From positions 30,305,523 to 30,369,522 of the forward strand of contig CM054061.1 in assembly GCA_028641055.1 (NCBI GenBank): a stretch of DNA of 64,000 bases, read 5' to 3'. Below are positions 21,590-34,900 of the stretch, one piece after another. Position 1 is the stretch's first letter. Each line of letters starts with the position of its first letter. The notes beneath the pieces are model-generated. The model was not told where the DNA came from and did not search any database. It saw only the letters and a program-made list of their open reading frames with translations. Source of the DNA: Alopecurus myosuroides (Eukaryota; Streptophyta; Magnoliopsida; Poales; Poaceae). Made by a program: the position numbers and the translations under genes.

Positions 21590-24583
21590 CACAGCTAGCG
21601 CTGACAGGTGGGCCTCCCTGTCAGCGGCACTGCAGCCACGCGCACACACGCAGGCCACCGTGGCCCAGGGCCCCCTCGTCAGTGGCCTAGGCTGGGCCAC
21701 TGCGAGGTGTAAATAGTTCTGGCCCTTTTCTTTTTAATTTTAAGTCCCTATGATTTACAGAATAGTCCCTGGTTTAAAAATGCAAATAACTTTTGAATTT
21801 CAAATCCAAATAACATAAATGAAATATGTATTCTGTACCAAATTCAAATCTCTACCTGTTTAAAACCTTTGTTTTCTGTTTTGAACATTTCAAATTGTTT
21901 CAAAATTCAAATTCAAACAACTCATTACAAATTTGGTTAAATTCATAACTATTTCAAACTTAATTCAAATGGCCCATATAAAATATGTTTTCCATGCTAA
22001 ATTAAAACACCTTTCCAAATATAAACTTTGTTTCATGTTTTGAATAATTAAAAATTGGTTAAATAATTTAAACCTTGTTTAAATCATTTAAAATTGCTAA
22101 ATTCATAACTTGGTCAAATTAATTTCTTTTTGAACATATAAAATATGTTTTCAAACCAGAAAAGTTTAATCTTTTAAAATATGAATTTTATTAAATGTTT
22201 TGAACAAATAAAAATTCAAATAAATTCATACTTGAATTAAATTCATTTAAATCTTGTTTAAACTTGTTTAATTCATAATTAATTCATTCTAATTCCTTTT
22301 TCAACAAATGAAACATGTATTCCACCTAAAATTTTTGTGTTCTTTCCAAATATGAACTTTGTGGTCTATTTTGAACAATTAAAATTGGTGAAAACAACAA
22401 ATGCTTGTGTAACTCCTTTAAGAAGCAAATTTTCATAACTTAATAAATAAAATTTCAAACTTGGTAAACACCTTTTCAAATTGAATCTATTGTTGTTTTC
22501 TCATTGTTTTCCTCATCCATGCATCATGCTAATCCACTCTCACCTGTTGGTTAGTGGTAGAACAATTATTTCAACCTTAACTCATGGGCTTTCCAGATGC
22601 AATCCAAATTGCATATGGGTCCATTTAAACATGTTACCATGTCAACTAGCTTATTTTGATGCATAAATTAAATTGTCATGCATCATCCCATGATTGTGCA
22701 TTATGCCATGTTATTGATTGTTTGTCTCTCTGCGTTGTTTGTTTGCTTCTTCTCGAATAGACGACGATGTTGAGACAGACGAGGTTTACGACACTACTTC
22801 TGAGGAGTTAGCTCAGTACCAGGCTGCTGAGTTTGCAGGAAAGTATTCACTCACATGAACCATTGTGTTCCTTTCCACATTGGCTACCGATACTTTCCGT
22901 TGTCTATTCTGCTAGCCTTATGAATCGTTGCTTGTGTTCGACCCTATCACATGTTATCCTGTAACCCTGATATAGCCTCACCTCCACACCTATAACCCTG
23001 TTGCTTGTTGCCTGTGTCTTACTAGCATGCTTAGGGTTGTTTATGCTCGAGTCTGCTGTTCGTTATTTCTGTTACCATATTTATTATGTTCTGGGGCTCG
23101 ATGTTACACAACAACCTGTTAATGTTTGAGGTAATGCTAATTTGATGATAAGGCACCGGCAGGAGGCCCGGCGTGGTTTTGAGGCCTGCTAGTGTCGACC
23201 CTAATTAGGAAAAGGGTCTTGTCTACTGATCCATGATGAGCGCACTATCCGCATGTGGGAAGCGTGTATGGGCGCCCCCCTCAATTTGATTCGATTCGCA
23301 TCTCGTCCAAATCGCCTCATTTAGTTCGGGTTTTCCATTTGCCGCACGCATATGCAGGTACGAACCCGAGGCCAGGGTGGAAACTTTGGTAGTCGGCATT
23401 TAGGGAGACACGTTCTTAGAGTGCTATGAGGGTGCCCTTTTCTTCGTGGGGCTTGATTAGCCGTGCGCTCAATTGCACGGGGTTCTTTGGGCTTGATGCG
23501 AAGAAGAGTTGAGTTGTGTTGAGTGCCCCGCTTGGTGGAAGGGCCATTCCATCTGGCGGGTTATTCTTACGTGTACGGCCAAATTGGTGCACCCCTGTAG
23601 GGTTAAATCTTCTCGAGAAGCCGTGTTGTCCGCGGTTATGGATGACTTGGTGAAAGTACTGGCTAACAAGTACTCAGAACAACTTACACCTAAGCAATAA
23701 TAACTTGACTAGTAATAGTCTTATTGACACAATAACTTGAACCATCATTAATCCAACTGTGTGAGTTATCCTCGGATTGCTTCTTTGGATAAGGGGCGAG
23801 ATCCAGGATGGGTTTGTTTGAGGTTAGTTATAGTTGGTTACGATACGCTATCTTATCCCTCTCTTTTAGCCGGAAGTTGTAGCATGTTTCTGTAGTTGGT
23901 TAGAGCAGCCTGCTGCCGCACTTTTGTATCACCTATTCTTCCGTTGAACACAAAGCATCTGTACTTGGTGTTGCCGGGTACACTATGGTATCTTGTGAGT
24001 CTTGCTTGCCAGTACTTGTCTGTACTGACCCCTTTGGGGCTGTGGTTTCCGCAGACTACGTTTCCGAGGATCCCCATGGCGGCTACTACGTGGAGTATGA
24101 CGAGGCTGCTGACGAGTAGATAGCGGACCCGGGCAGGATCCGAGACATCGTGGATGGGCTCCGTCTTTTCGTTTCCGGCCTCTTAGGCCTATTTGGATCT
24201 TGTCTGTACTCAGACACTTTGGATGCTTCCGCTGTGATGTAATGATGGATTGTTGGGACATGTGTCCTCTGGATGATTGTATTTGCTATCTCTGCTCTAG
24301 TGAGAGCTATTTGCAACTTATTTCAATCTTTTGTGTCTTAGAGATATGTTGTGATATCACTTGTTCAAATGTCGTTGACGTACCATGTGTGTATGTTATG
24401 AAGTACGTCAACGGAAGTAGTCGGATTTCTATGGGATGGTTTACGCAGACGATGGATAGTAGAGAATGGTTGTCACACGTTTACGTGTTGGCCTGCTCAT
24501 ATTGAGATGCGGGTGCCGGTATGCCCCGTAAGCCAACTGTTTAACGGACTGTGAGTATCCTCTAGAAGTCCGGGTGCGACAAA

Positions 24584-24596
24584 TGGTATCAGAGCC
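24584..24596 (+). other. Primer binding site (initiator-Met tRNA type), Gypsy Tekay-like
   Basis: TGGTATCAGAGCC two bases after the LTR end matches the 3' end of plant initiator methionine tRNA, the usual primer for minus-strand synthesis in this lineage. Confidence 0.92.
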
Positions 24597-25122
24597 TGTC
24601 TGCCTGTAGGATCCCTTTTACTGGTCGCAGTTGAGTCTAGAAACTATTTTGTAGCTATATAGGAAAAATGAAACGTGAGAGTAGGAATTCTGTTCTTTTA
24701 TTTCTTTCCCCACCCACCCTCCCTTTTCTGGTAAGGAAGTGCAACGTTGTGTTCTCTTCTCGTCTAAACTTTCAAGTTAGGATTTCACGTATCCTGGTTT
24801 CTCTAGGATAGTTATATCTACTAGACCATAGGAATGGAGGTGGTTGTGACATGATTTATCATGTTGCCTACTCACGATTGAGAACAGAGGCATGTAAGCC
24901 CCGGAAGCAGATCCTCTATTCCTTAAGCAGTAGATATTGATCCTTTAGAAGCCCGGATGGGTTTTCCGTAGTACCTCAGGAGTGTTTGGTCTCGTGTTTC
25001 CCCGATGTTGCTTCGATATCCTGTTCTTCTCAACATCCTTTTCGTCCGTTGAAACCTTGTTGTTGCTTGCCACTTCATTTCTTCTACCGGCGTCTAATCA
25101 AAACTTCCCCGATCATCTGCAG

Positions 25123-25938
25123 ATGGATCTCAGGTTCTACCCGCAGGTGGTTCGTATGACTCGTTGCGAGAGCACTGCCGGTTATCTGGAGATGCTGAGA
25201 GACATGGTCACTTTTCTGGGGTTCCGTTGGGCACTAGAGTACCAGGTCTTCGAGCAGCAGCGAGAGTTTGACCAGACCTACTACTAGGCTATCGTCTACA
25301 TTCTGTCAGATGATGGCATGAGCGTAGTCCACCGCTACGAGGCAGTAGGTTCCACAGTGGATATGGCTGTGCAGCAGGCAGCTTATGTGAGTCTCACCGT
25401 CCTTCGTGCTGACTACTGGGGATTTGACGATTCTATCTATCGCCACATCCCCCGTGGTTACATCACTTCGGAGGGAGCTCACTTCACTCTCTACGACAAC
25501 TTGGATGTCTACGAGCATGATAACTCCAGGCTGCACACCACCGCTCAGTTTGTGAGGCACAGTGACGCAGTTGCCAGCACACTATCTCAGGAGTTGGTTT
25601 CAGTCAGAGAGCAGCTCTACCTTGCTTTGACTCGTCTGGCGACTTACACCACAGACTTTGTTGGAGACGAGCGCTTTGCACGTTTCGATCAGCCAGTGGG
25701 TCGTCGTCTGCCAGATGCTGGAGGTTACAAGCCGATCAGAGGTCCACTCCTCAACCTTGGTGCTGGTTACACTGGGATTCCTCGCTTTGGAGCACAGGGA
25801 GTCGACGCTATGTACTTCACCACACCTAGAGTCGCTCTCAGACCACGTCAGATCTATGTGGATCATCGTTCTACCTACTTTCGTGGGCGTGCTCCTCACC
25901 GTACCTCTCGCCGTACTCCTAGCCGCCGTCCTGCGTGA
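25123..25938 (+). pseudogene. Extra ORF upstream of gag in the Gypsy element (unknown)
   Basis: A frame of about 270 codons starting at ATG 25123 (MDLRFYPQVVRM) and ending at 25938, interrupted once by TAG at 25285-25287. The protein is mixed acidic and aromatic through its first two thirds (residues such as YEAVGS, YWGFDD and LVSVREQLYLAL) and has a very basic, Arg/Ser-rich tail. It has no zinc knuckle or protease motif and is separate from the gag frame that begins at 26148. I do not recognise it. Its length and coherent codon use make chance unlikely. Position between primer site and gag recalls the extra ORFs of some large plant Gypsy lineages. Confidence 0.6.
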
Positions 25939-26147
25939 TGAGCATGGGAGTACCGATGTATCCATTCTTAGCTATGTTTAGTTATCCTTTGGCATTCGAA
26001 CCATTTGTGGTGTGTTGGACATTCTGATGTATTTGAACATGTGATGATGTACCTGTTGGTTATCTATTCATGCGTCGGAATAATCTCTCTTTCGGTTTCC
26101 AAGTCTATCCTTTTCTATTGTTGTGCTAAAATGCATTTCCATTCAGG

Positions 26148-29100
26148 ATGCCGCCAACAAGGAACAACCCGCCTGAGCCACCGCCAATCACGGAGCTGTT
26201 GACTCAGATGACACAAGTCATGGCACATATGGCCCAGTTTCAGACTAATCAGCACAACAACCAGACGGCTCCACGAGTCAGCATCAAGGAGTTCCTCAGT
26301 CTGGGTCCGAGAGCTTTCGTGGCCACACGCGAGCCTCTGGACGCTGATGACTGGATCCGTGAGATAGGTAAGGCTCTGGAGATTGCTCACGTTGCTAAGG
26401 AAGACAAGGTCAAGTATGCCTCCTATCTGCTGAAGGTTCAGGCAGCTACTTGGTGGGAAAACTACCAGGCCATGAGAGCTGGCTTTCCAATCACCTGGGG
26501 TTGTTTCAAGGAAGCCTTCCTGAAGCACCACATTCCAGATGGTCTCATCGAAAGGATGCGTGAAGAGTTTTGCTCACTCAAGCAGGGCAAGTTGGACGTC
26601 ATCGGCTATCAGAGTGAGTTCAATCGCCTCGCTCGTTACGCTGGTGATGAGGTGTCCACTGAGGCTAAGAAGATGGCAAGGTTCCGCAGAGGTTTTAACC
26701 CGGAACTCAAGTACGCCCTCACCAATATCAAGGCCAACAACTTCTAGGAGCTTGTTAACACCGCGCTCAATGAAGAAAATGGGCGCAAGGCGTTCGAGGA
26801 GTCTCGCAAGCACTCGCGTGAGGGTGGTTCCTCCTCCAAGATGAACACCCCTCCGCAGAAGCGCCGCATCTGGGTGCCAAATGGTGCTGTCACTCGGGCT
26901 CCATACGCCCAAGCTTCTCCAGGCTTCGCTCCCCGCCCACCCAACCCTGTTCAGATGCATGATCCAAGGGCTTCGATGGGGCAGCCAAGGCCAGGGCCAC
27001 CTCGTGTCGTCACTTGCTACAAGTGCAAGCAGACGAGGCACTACGCTGACAAGTGCACGCAGAGGCAGCTACCTCCACCACCACCTCGTCCCAACACAAA
27101 CCAGGCAATGGTGCGCGCTCCCCCGTCTAAGGCCTTCAACTCCAACAACAGGCCTGTCCGGAGGACCGCAAGGGTGAATCATGTCAAGATCGACAAAGCT
27201 GAGGAAGCTCCTGACGTCGTTCTCGGTATATTACCCGTAAACTCTTTTCCAGCTAAAGTGTTGTTTGATACCGGAGCATCACATTCTTTTGTGTCAAAGA
27301 TTTTTGCCACAACAAACAACCTAATTGTGGTTCCACTAAGCAATCAAATCACTGTTCACTCCCCGGGATCTCAAATGCTGACCTCCAAGATAAGTAAGGA
27401 CAATCAAATCCTAATTGGAGGCCACATTTTCCTTGCATCTCTCATGTTGCTGGGAAGTTCTGACATTGATGTCATTCTTGGTATGGATTGGCTGAAAGCT
27501 AATAAAGCAAGGATTGACTGTGCTCAAAAGTCAATAACTCTGTTCCACCCTTCTGGCCAGATAATCTATTCTCCAAATGAATCAAGTTCCTTTCAGCTGT
27601 GCAACCTCGATGCAAAACCTCTACCTTCACTTGAAAATGTTCCGGTGGTTTGCGAATTCCCTGACGTATTTCCAGAAGAGTTGCCAGGGATGCCTCCGGA
27701 TCGAGCTTGAGCCAGGTACTGCTACAATCTCTAAGCATCCTTACAAGATAGGAACTCCCGAGCTGAAGTTGTTGAAGGAACAAATTGATATGTACATGGA
27801 AAAAGGTTACATTCAACCTAGTTCCTCGGCTTGGGTTTGCCCAACTCTGTTCGTTGCGAAGGAGGATCACACAAAGAGACTCGTTGTTGACTATCGTCCT
27901 CTTAACGAGAAAACCATCAAAAACAAGTACCCAATTCCTCGCATCGATGATCTTTTTGATCAACTTGCTGGAGCCTCAATATTCTCCAAGTTGGACTTGA
28001 GAATGGGTTACCATCAAATAAAGATCAGAAAAGAGGATATTCCAAAGACAACATTCACCACTCGCTACGGTCTATATGAATTCACCGTCATGTCCTTTGG
28101 TCTCACCAATGCACCGGAGACCTTCTCTCGACTCATGAATTCTGTCTTCCATGAATACATCGACAAGTTCGTTGTGGTATATCTCGATGACATTCTTGTC
28201 TACTCAAAATCCGAGGAAGAGCATGAAGAACATCTTCGTCTCACTCTCATGAAGCTTCGCGAGCATCGTCTTTATGCCAAGTTCTCCAAATGTGAGTTCT
28301 GGATTTCAGAAGTTGCTTACCTTGGTCATGTCATCTCTGCCAAGGGCATAGCCATTGATCCAGAAAAGGTTAAAGCAATTGTTGATTGGAAACCTCCAAA
28401 GACGGTGAAGCAAGTAAGAAGTTTTCTTGCCTGGCTAGCTATTGCCGTCGTTTCGTCCAAAACTTCTCCAAGATTGCTAAACCTCTCACTGATCTCACAA
28501 AGAAGGACAAGAATTTCGTTTGGTCTCCACAATGTGATGAGAGCTTCAATCTCCCGAAGACTAAACTTACTTCTACACCAGTTCTGGTTGGCCCATATCC
28601 ATCCAAACCTTTCCAGATATTCTGTGATGCTTCTCTCCAAGGTCTAGGTGCAGTTCTTATGCAAGAACGCCAAGTTGTGGCTTATGCTTCACGTCAGTTG
28701 AACGCACATGAGCTCAATATCCCACTCATGACCTTGAACTTGCAGCAGTTGTGTTTGCCCTCAAGAAATGGAGACAATACTTGTTGGGTAATCGCACTGA
28801 AATCTTTTCCGATCATAAGAGTCTGAAGTACATCTTCACTCAACCAGATCTAAACCTCAGGCAAAGGAGATGGATTGAAAAGATTAAAGACTTTGATCTT
28901 ACCATTTCTTACACTCTAGGCAAGGCTAATGTTATGGCCGATGCTCTCAGTCGCAAGTCGTATTGCAATAATCTCATGATCATGGAAAGCCAACCTCCTC
29001 TTCATGAAGAATTCCAGAAGCTGAACCTTGGTCTTGTTCCTCAAGGCTATCTTGCAAACTTGACAGCCAGTCCAACTCTCGAGGACAAGATTCGTTCTGA

Positions 29101-30517
29101 ACAACTTCGTGATGCTGAAATCAAGAAGATGGTAGAACACATCAAAGAAGGCAAGGAGAAATTTAAGTCCTTCTCAATTGATGACAAGGGAAATGTGTTC
29201 TTTGAAGGACGCATTGCAGTTCCTCAAGTTCAAAGTCTCAAAGATGTCATTCTGAAGGAGGCTCATGAAACTCCTCTCTCCATACACCCTGGAAGTACAA
29301 AGATGTACCAGGATCTCAAGACACTGTATTGGTGGCCTGGCATGAAACGTGAAATTGCTCAATACGTTTATGAATGCGACGTTTGTCAACGTGTTAAGGC
29401 AGTCCATCAGAAAACAGCCGGTCTTCTACAACCTCTAAAAATCCCTGAGTGGAAGTGGGACATGATTGAAATGGACTTCGTCACTGGTTTTCCAAAGTCC
29501 AAGAGGGGCAACGATGCAATCTTCGTTGTCATTGATCGTCTCACTAAAGTAGCTCACTTCTTTGCTGTCAAAGAAACAATCTCAGCTAGCCAGTTAGCAG
29601 AGCTCTACACAGCAAAGATTGTTCCTCTTCATGGTGTTCCATTGGAAATAAGCTCATACCGTGGAAGCATATTCACTTCTCATTTCTGGAAAAGCTTTCA
29701 AGAAGCTTTGGGCACCAAACTTCTGTTCAGCACAGCCTATCACCCTCAGTCTCAAGGGCAAGTCGAAAGAGTCAATCAGATTCTCGAGGATATGCTCAGA
29801 GCATGTGGTCTCTCCTTTGGCATGAAATGGGAGGAATGTCTTCCATATGCTGAATTCTCCTACAACAACAGCTTCCAGGCAAGCCTAGGCATGGCACCAT
29901 TTGAGGCTCTCTATGGTCGCAGATGCAGGAGTCCAATCAATTGGTCTGGAGCTGGTGAACGTTCACTCTTAGGCCCTGACATTGTTAAGGAGGCCGAAGA
30001 GAAAGTTCGTATCATTCGTGACAATCTCAAGATTGCTCAGTCTCGTCAGAAAAGCTACTATGACAGCAAGCACAGGGATATGATTTATGCACCTGGTGAC
30101 AAAGCATATCTCCGTGTAACTCCCCTCAGAGGCACTCATCGTTTCGGTGTCAAAGGAAAGCTTGCACCAAGATACATTGGTCCTTTCAACATTCTTTCAA
30201 GGCGTGCGGAAAATGCCTATCGTCTTGAACTTCCAGAAAAACTATCCAAGGTGCACGATGTGTTTCACGTGTCACAGCTCAAGAGGTGCTTCAAAGATCC
30301 AGAACGTGCAGTTGATCATGATTCCATTGAACTGCAAGAAGATCTCTCTTATGAGGAGCACCCTATTCGAATTCTCGATGAGACCGAGCGCAAAACTCGC
30401 AACAAGAGCACCAAGTTCTTGAAAGTGCAGTGGTCCCATCATTCCGATAAAGAGGCAACATGGGAAACCGAAGAGGATCTTCGCAAGAAGTATCCGGACC
30501 TTTTCTCTTTTCAGTAG
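26148..30517 (+). pseudogene. Gypsy chromovirus gag-pol (broken)
   Basis: Gag begins at ATG 26148 (MPPTRNNPPEPP), with the core WWENYQAMR and a CCHC knuckle (CYKCKQTRHYADKC, 27015-27056). Protease DTGAS is near 27267; RT YLDD at 28180-28191; RNase [14 protein letters not shown] near 28620; integrase HHCC and DDE core 29270-29950; chromodomain (EEHPIRIL...WETEEDL) about 30355-30490; stop 30517. Damage: TAG 26745-26747 in gag; a short frame-shifting deletion near 27700 between protease and RT; frameshifts near 28430 and 28740. In the integrase, the second catalytic Asp of the SDRG motif is Tyr (SYRG, codon 29657-29659). It is therefore non-autonomous, although most domains are well preserved. 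Confidence 0.92.
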
Positions 30518-30539
30518 GAATCTCGGGGCGCGATTCCTT

Positions 30540-30554
30540 CAAGGGGGGGCGTTT
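30540..30554 (+). other. Gypsy polypurine tract
   Basis: A purine run AAGGGGGGG just before the 3' LTR, the usual plus-strand primer site, followed by CGTTT and the LTR start. Confidence 0.75.
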
Positions 30555-31627
30555 TGTAACATCCCAAGTATGAAAAACAACCTTTAGAATGTTTGCTCTT
30601 TGTTATTTTATGTTTTGCATCATGGCATCTTAAGTTTTGCATTTGTTTTCCTTTGTTTTCCCTTGTTTTTCTATATGAATTTTCAAATCAAATTTCAAAC
30701 CTTTATTCATACTTGTTCTGTTACAATTTTCAAATAAAAATATTCAAATAAAAACAGCTATTTGTTTCCATTAAAATAGAAAGCTCAAACTATTAACTTG
30801 TTCTTTTAATAATTCACTTAATTCAAATTTCATTCAAAATTCAATTAAATTTCCAAACAGCAACCTTTTTGAAATTTATGAAAATTACAAAACACTCCAA
30901 TCATTTGTTTCAAATTAACTTGAAATTAAAAACTTTGAATTGCTTAAGTTTCAATAATTTAATTAAATCAACATTTCACTCAAATTCAATTAAAATACAA
31001 ACAGCAACTAATTTTCAAATTTTGAAAAAACAATAGTTTGCAAATTGGTGCTTTTGTAAATGACAACTTATAAAAAATTAGCACAAAAATTTAAACCCCT
31101 AAAAAATCTCCCTTTCTCTTTCCTTTTTCCTATCTATTCTTTTCAACAAAAAAAAAGAAAGAAAAAAAAAACGTAGAGGGCAGCGGCCCAGGCCCAGGCC
31201 ACCTCCCCCCCACGCCCAGCCGACGGCCACTTACCTATTCGCCCCTCTCCTCTGTATGGCAGCTTATCGGAGCTGCCCACGTCGGCGTACAGAGGAGGGA
31301 ACGGCCACGGCGCCTCCCCCTCCTCCATATAACCCTAGCCCGAGCTCCTCCCCTAGCCCTAGTCCTCCCTCCTCCTTCTCCCTCGCGCCGCCGTCGCCAT
31401 TTTCTTTCCCCTCTGCTCTCTCTCTCTGTCACTGCACTTTCTGAACCTCCCCGCACCACCACTGTCTGAACCTCCGGTGATCGCCGCCGTTACGATGCGC
31501 CTCCTCGCTGGCTAGCCACGGGAACGAAGCCCCCGTACTGCCACCGTCCACCTCGACTACTCCGCGGTGGCTGGGAGCTCCCGGAACGCCGCCGCCGTCC
31601 ACCTCACCGTCGCCGCCGTCCACTGTC

Positions 31628-31842
31628 CTCCTTTTCCCTCACGGTGAGCAGCCTGTCTCCCTCCCTCTTTTCTCCTCTCTGCACCCGTGGCACACAAGCA
31701 CGCGCACGGACACATCCCCTGCATCCGCGAGCACGCAGCACCACGAGCCGCAGCGACGATCACCGCCGGCGACTGCCTCCGTTCAGGTACAGTTTCAGAT
31801 AACTGAAACTTACAGTTTCAGTTTCAGTAGCCGCATCTGAAC
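31628..31842 (+). repeat. Divergent island in the 3' LTR
   Basis: The counterpart of 21250-21462 but largely different in sequence. It contains the hairpin AGTTTCAG-ATAA-CTGAAACT (31791-31810) and several GTTTCAG repeats just downstream. Confidence 0.75.
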
Positions 31843-31887
31843 CTAAAACCCCCCAATCCCCCCTTACCTGACAAGAATCCGCAGCAC

Positions 31888-31972
31888 AGCGCAGTGGCAG
31901 CGCGCTGCGCTCTCGCTCACGGGGTCGAGGGTTCGATCCCTGCCCCTTGCGGAATAAACCACCCAATTTTTT
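31888..31972 (+). promoter_or_regulatory. tRNA/SINE-like Pol III promoter boxes in the 3' LTR
   Basis: A-box-like AGCGCAGTGG (31888-31897), B-box GGTTCGATCCC (31930-31940) and a T6 run (31967-31972), as in the 5' LTR. The A-box-like sequence here is closer to the consensus than its partner. Confidence 0.5.
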
Positions 31973-34900
31973 CACAGGTAGCGCTGACAGGTGGGCCTCC
32001 CTGTCAGCGGCACTGCAGCCACGCGCACACACGCAGGCCACCGTGGCCCAGGGCCCCCTCGTCAGTGGCCTAGGCTGGGCCACTGCGAGGTGTAAATAGT
32101 TGTGGCCCTTTTCTTTTTAATTTTAAGTCCCTATGATTTACAGAATAGTCCCTGGTTTAAAAATGCAAATAACTTTTGAATTTCAAATCCAAATAACATA
32201 AATAAAATATGTATTCTGTACCAAATTTAATTCTCTACCTGTTTAAAACCTTTGTTTTCTGTTTTGAACATTTCAAATTGTTTCAAAATTCAAATTCAAA
32301 CAACTCATTACAAATTTGGTTAAATTCATAACTATTTCAAACTTAATTCAAATGGCCCATATAAAATATGTTTTCCATGCTAAATTAAACCACCTTTCCA
32401 AATATAAACTTTGTTTCATGTTTTGAATAATTAAAAATTGGTTAAATAATTTAAACCTTGTTTAAATCATTTAAAATTGCTAAATTCATAACTTGGTCAA
32501 ATTAATTTCTTTTTGAACATATAAAATATGTTTTCAAACCAGAAAAGTTTAATCTTTTCAAATATGAATTTTATTAAATGTTTTGAACAAATAAAAATTC
32601 AAATAAATTCATACTTGAATTAAATTCATTTAAATCTTGTTTAAACTTGTTTAATTCATAATTAATTCATTCTAATTCCTTTTTCAACAAATGAAACATG
32701 TATTCCACCTAAAAATTTTGTGTTCTTTCCAAATATGAACTTTGTGGTCTATTTTGAACAATTAAAATTGGTGAAAACAACAAATGCTTGTGTAACTCCT
32801 TTAAGAAGCAAATTTTCATAACTTAATAAATAAAATTTCAAACTTGGTAAACACCTTTTCAAATTGAATCTATTGTTGTTTTCTCACTGTTTTCCTCATC
32901 CATGCATCATGCTAATCCACTCTCACCTGTTGGTTAGTGGTAGAACAATTATTTCAACCTTAACTCATGGGCTTTCCAGATGCAATCCAAATTGCATATG
33001 GGTCCATTTAAACATGTTACCATGTCAACTAGCTTATTTTGATGCATCAATTAAATTGTCATGCATCATCCCATGATTGTGAATTATGCCATGTTATTGA
33101 TTGTTTGTCTATCTGCGTTGTTTGTTTGCTTCTTCTCGAATAGACGACGACGTTGAGACAGACGAGGTTTACGACACTACTTCTGAGGAGTTATCTCAGT
33201 ACCAGGCTGCTGAGTTTGCAGGCAAGTATTCACTCACATGAACCATTGTGTTCCTTTCCACATTGGCTACCGATACTTTCCGTTGTCTATTCTGCTAGCC
33301 TTATGAATCGTTGCTTGTGTTCGATCCTATCACATGTTATCCTGTAACCCTGATATAGCCTCACCTCCACACCTATAACCTTGTTGCTTGTTGCCTGTGT
33401 CTTACTAGCATGCTTAGGGTTGTTTATGCTCGAGTCTGCTGTCCGTTATTTCTGTTACCATATTTATTATGTTCTGGGGCTCGATGTTACACAACAACCT
33501 GTTAATGTTTGAGGTAATGCTAATTTGATGATAAGGCACCGGCAGGAGGCCCGGCGTGGTTTTGAGGCCTGCTAGTGTCGACCCTAATTAGGAAAAGGGT
33601 CTTGTCTACTGATCCATGATGAGCGCACTATCCGCATGTGGGAAGCGTGTATGGGCGCCCCCCTCAATTTGATTCGATTCGCATCTCGTCCAAATCGCCT
33701 CATTTAGTTTGGGTTTTCCATTTGCCGCACGCATATGCAGGTACGAACCCGAGGCCAGGGTGGAAACTTTGGTAGTCGGCATTTAGGGAGACATGTTCTT
33801 AGAGTGCTATGAGGGTCCCCTTTTCTTCGTGGGGCTTGATTAGCCATGCGCTCAATTGCACGGGGTTCTTTGGGCTTGATGCGAAGAAGAGTTGAGTTGT
33901 GTTGAGTGCCCCGCTTGGTGGAAGGGCCATTCCATCTGGCGGGTTATTCTAACGTGTACGGCCAAATTGGTGCACCCCTGCAGGGTTAAATCTTCTCGAG
34001 AAGCCGTGTTGTCCGCGGTTATGGATGACTTGGTGAAAGTACTGGCTAACAAGTACTCAGAACAACTTACACCTAAGCAATAATAACTTGACTAGTAATA
34101 GTCTTATTGACACAATAACTTGAACCATCCTTAATCCAACTGTGTGAGTTATCCTCGGATTGCTTCTTTGGATAAGGGGCGAGATCCAGGATGGGTTTGT
34201 TTGAGGTTAGTTATAGTTGGTTACGATACGCTATCTTATCCCTCTCTTTTAGCCGGAAGTTGTAGCATGTTTCTGTAGTTGGTTAGAGCAGCCTGCTGCC
34301 GCACTTTTGTATCACCTATTCTTCCGTTGAACCCAAAGCATCTGTACTTGGTGTTGCCGGGTACACTATGGTATCTTGTGAGTCTTGCTTGCCAGTACTT
34401 GTCTGTACTGACCCCTTTGGGGCTGTGGTTTCCGCAGACTACGTTTCTGAGGATCCCCATGGCGGCTACTACATGGAGTATGACGAGGCTGCTGACGAGT
34501 AGATAGCGGACCCGGGCAGGATCCGAGACATCGTGGATGGGCTCCGTCTTTTCGTTTCCGGCCACTTAGGCCTATTTGGATCTTGTCTGTACTCAGACAC
34601 TTTGGATGCTTCCCCTGTGATGTAATGATGAATTGTTGGGACATGTGTCCTCTGGATGATTGTATTTGCTATCTCTGCTCTAGTGAGAGCTATTTGCAAC
34701 TTATTTCAATCTTTTGTGTCTTAGAGATATGTTGTGATATCACTTGTTCAAATGCCGTTGACGTACCATGTGTGTATGTTATGAAGTACGTCAACGGAAG
34801 TAGTCGGATTTCTATGGGATGGTTTACGCAGACGATGGATAGTAGAGAATGGTTGTCACACGTTTACGTGTTGGCCTGCTCATATTGAGATGCGGGTGCC

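Larger units (their letters stand above)
20178..24581 (+). repeat. Gypsy (Tekay-like) 5' LTR, 4.4 kb
   Basis: Long LTR: an AT-rich start, a GC-rich block (about 20800-21700) that includes tRNA-like Pol III boxes, a long AT-rich middle (21720-22700), then mixed sequence. It is nearly identical to the 3' LTR, except for an island around 21250-21462 and a small indel near the end. Several short frames are shared by both LTRs; none resembles a known protein. Confidence 0.92.

Noticed and set aside
23509..23700. 63-codon frame present in both Gypsy LTRs
   Set aside because: The LTRs are copies of each other, so conservation between them is no evidence of selection; no motif is seen.
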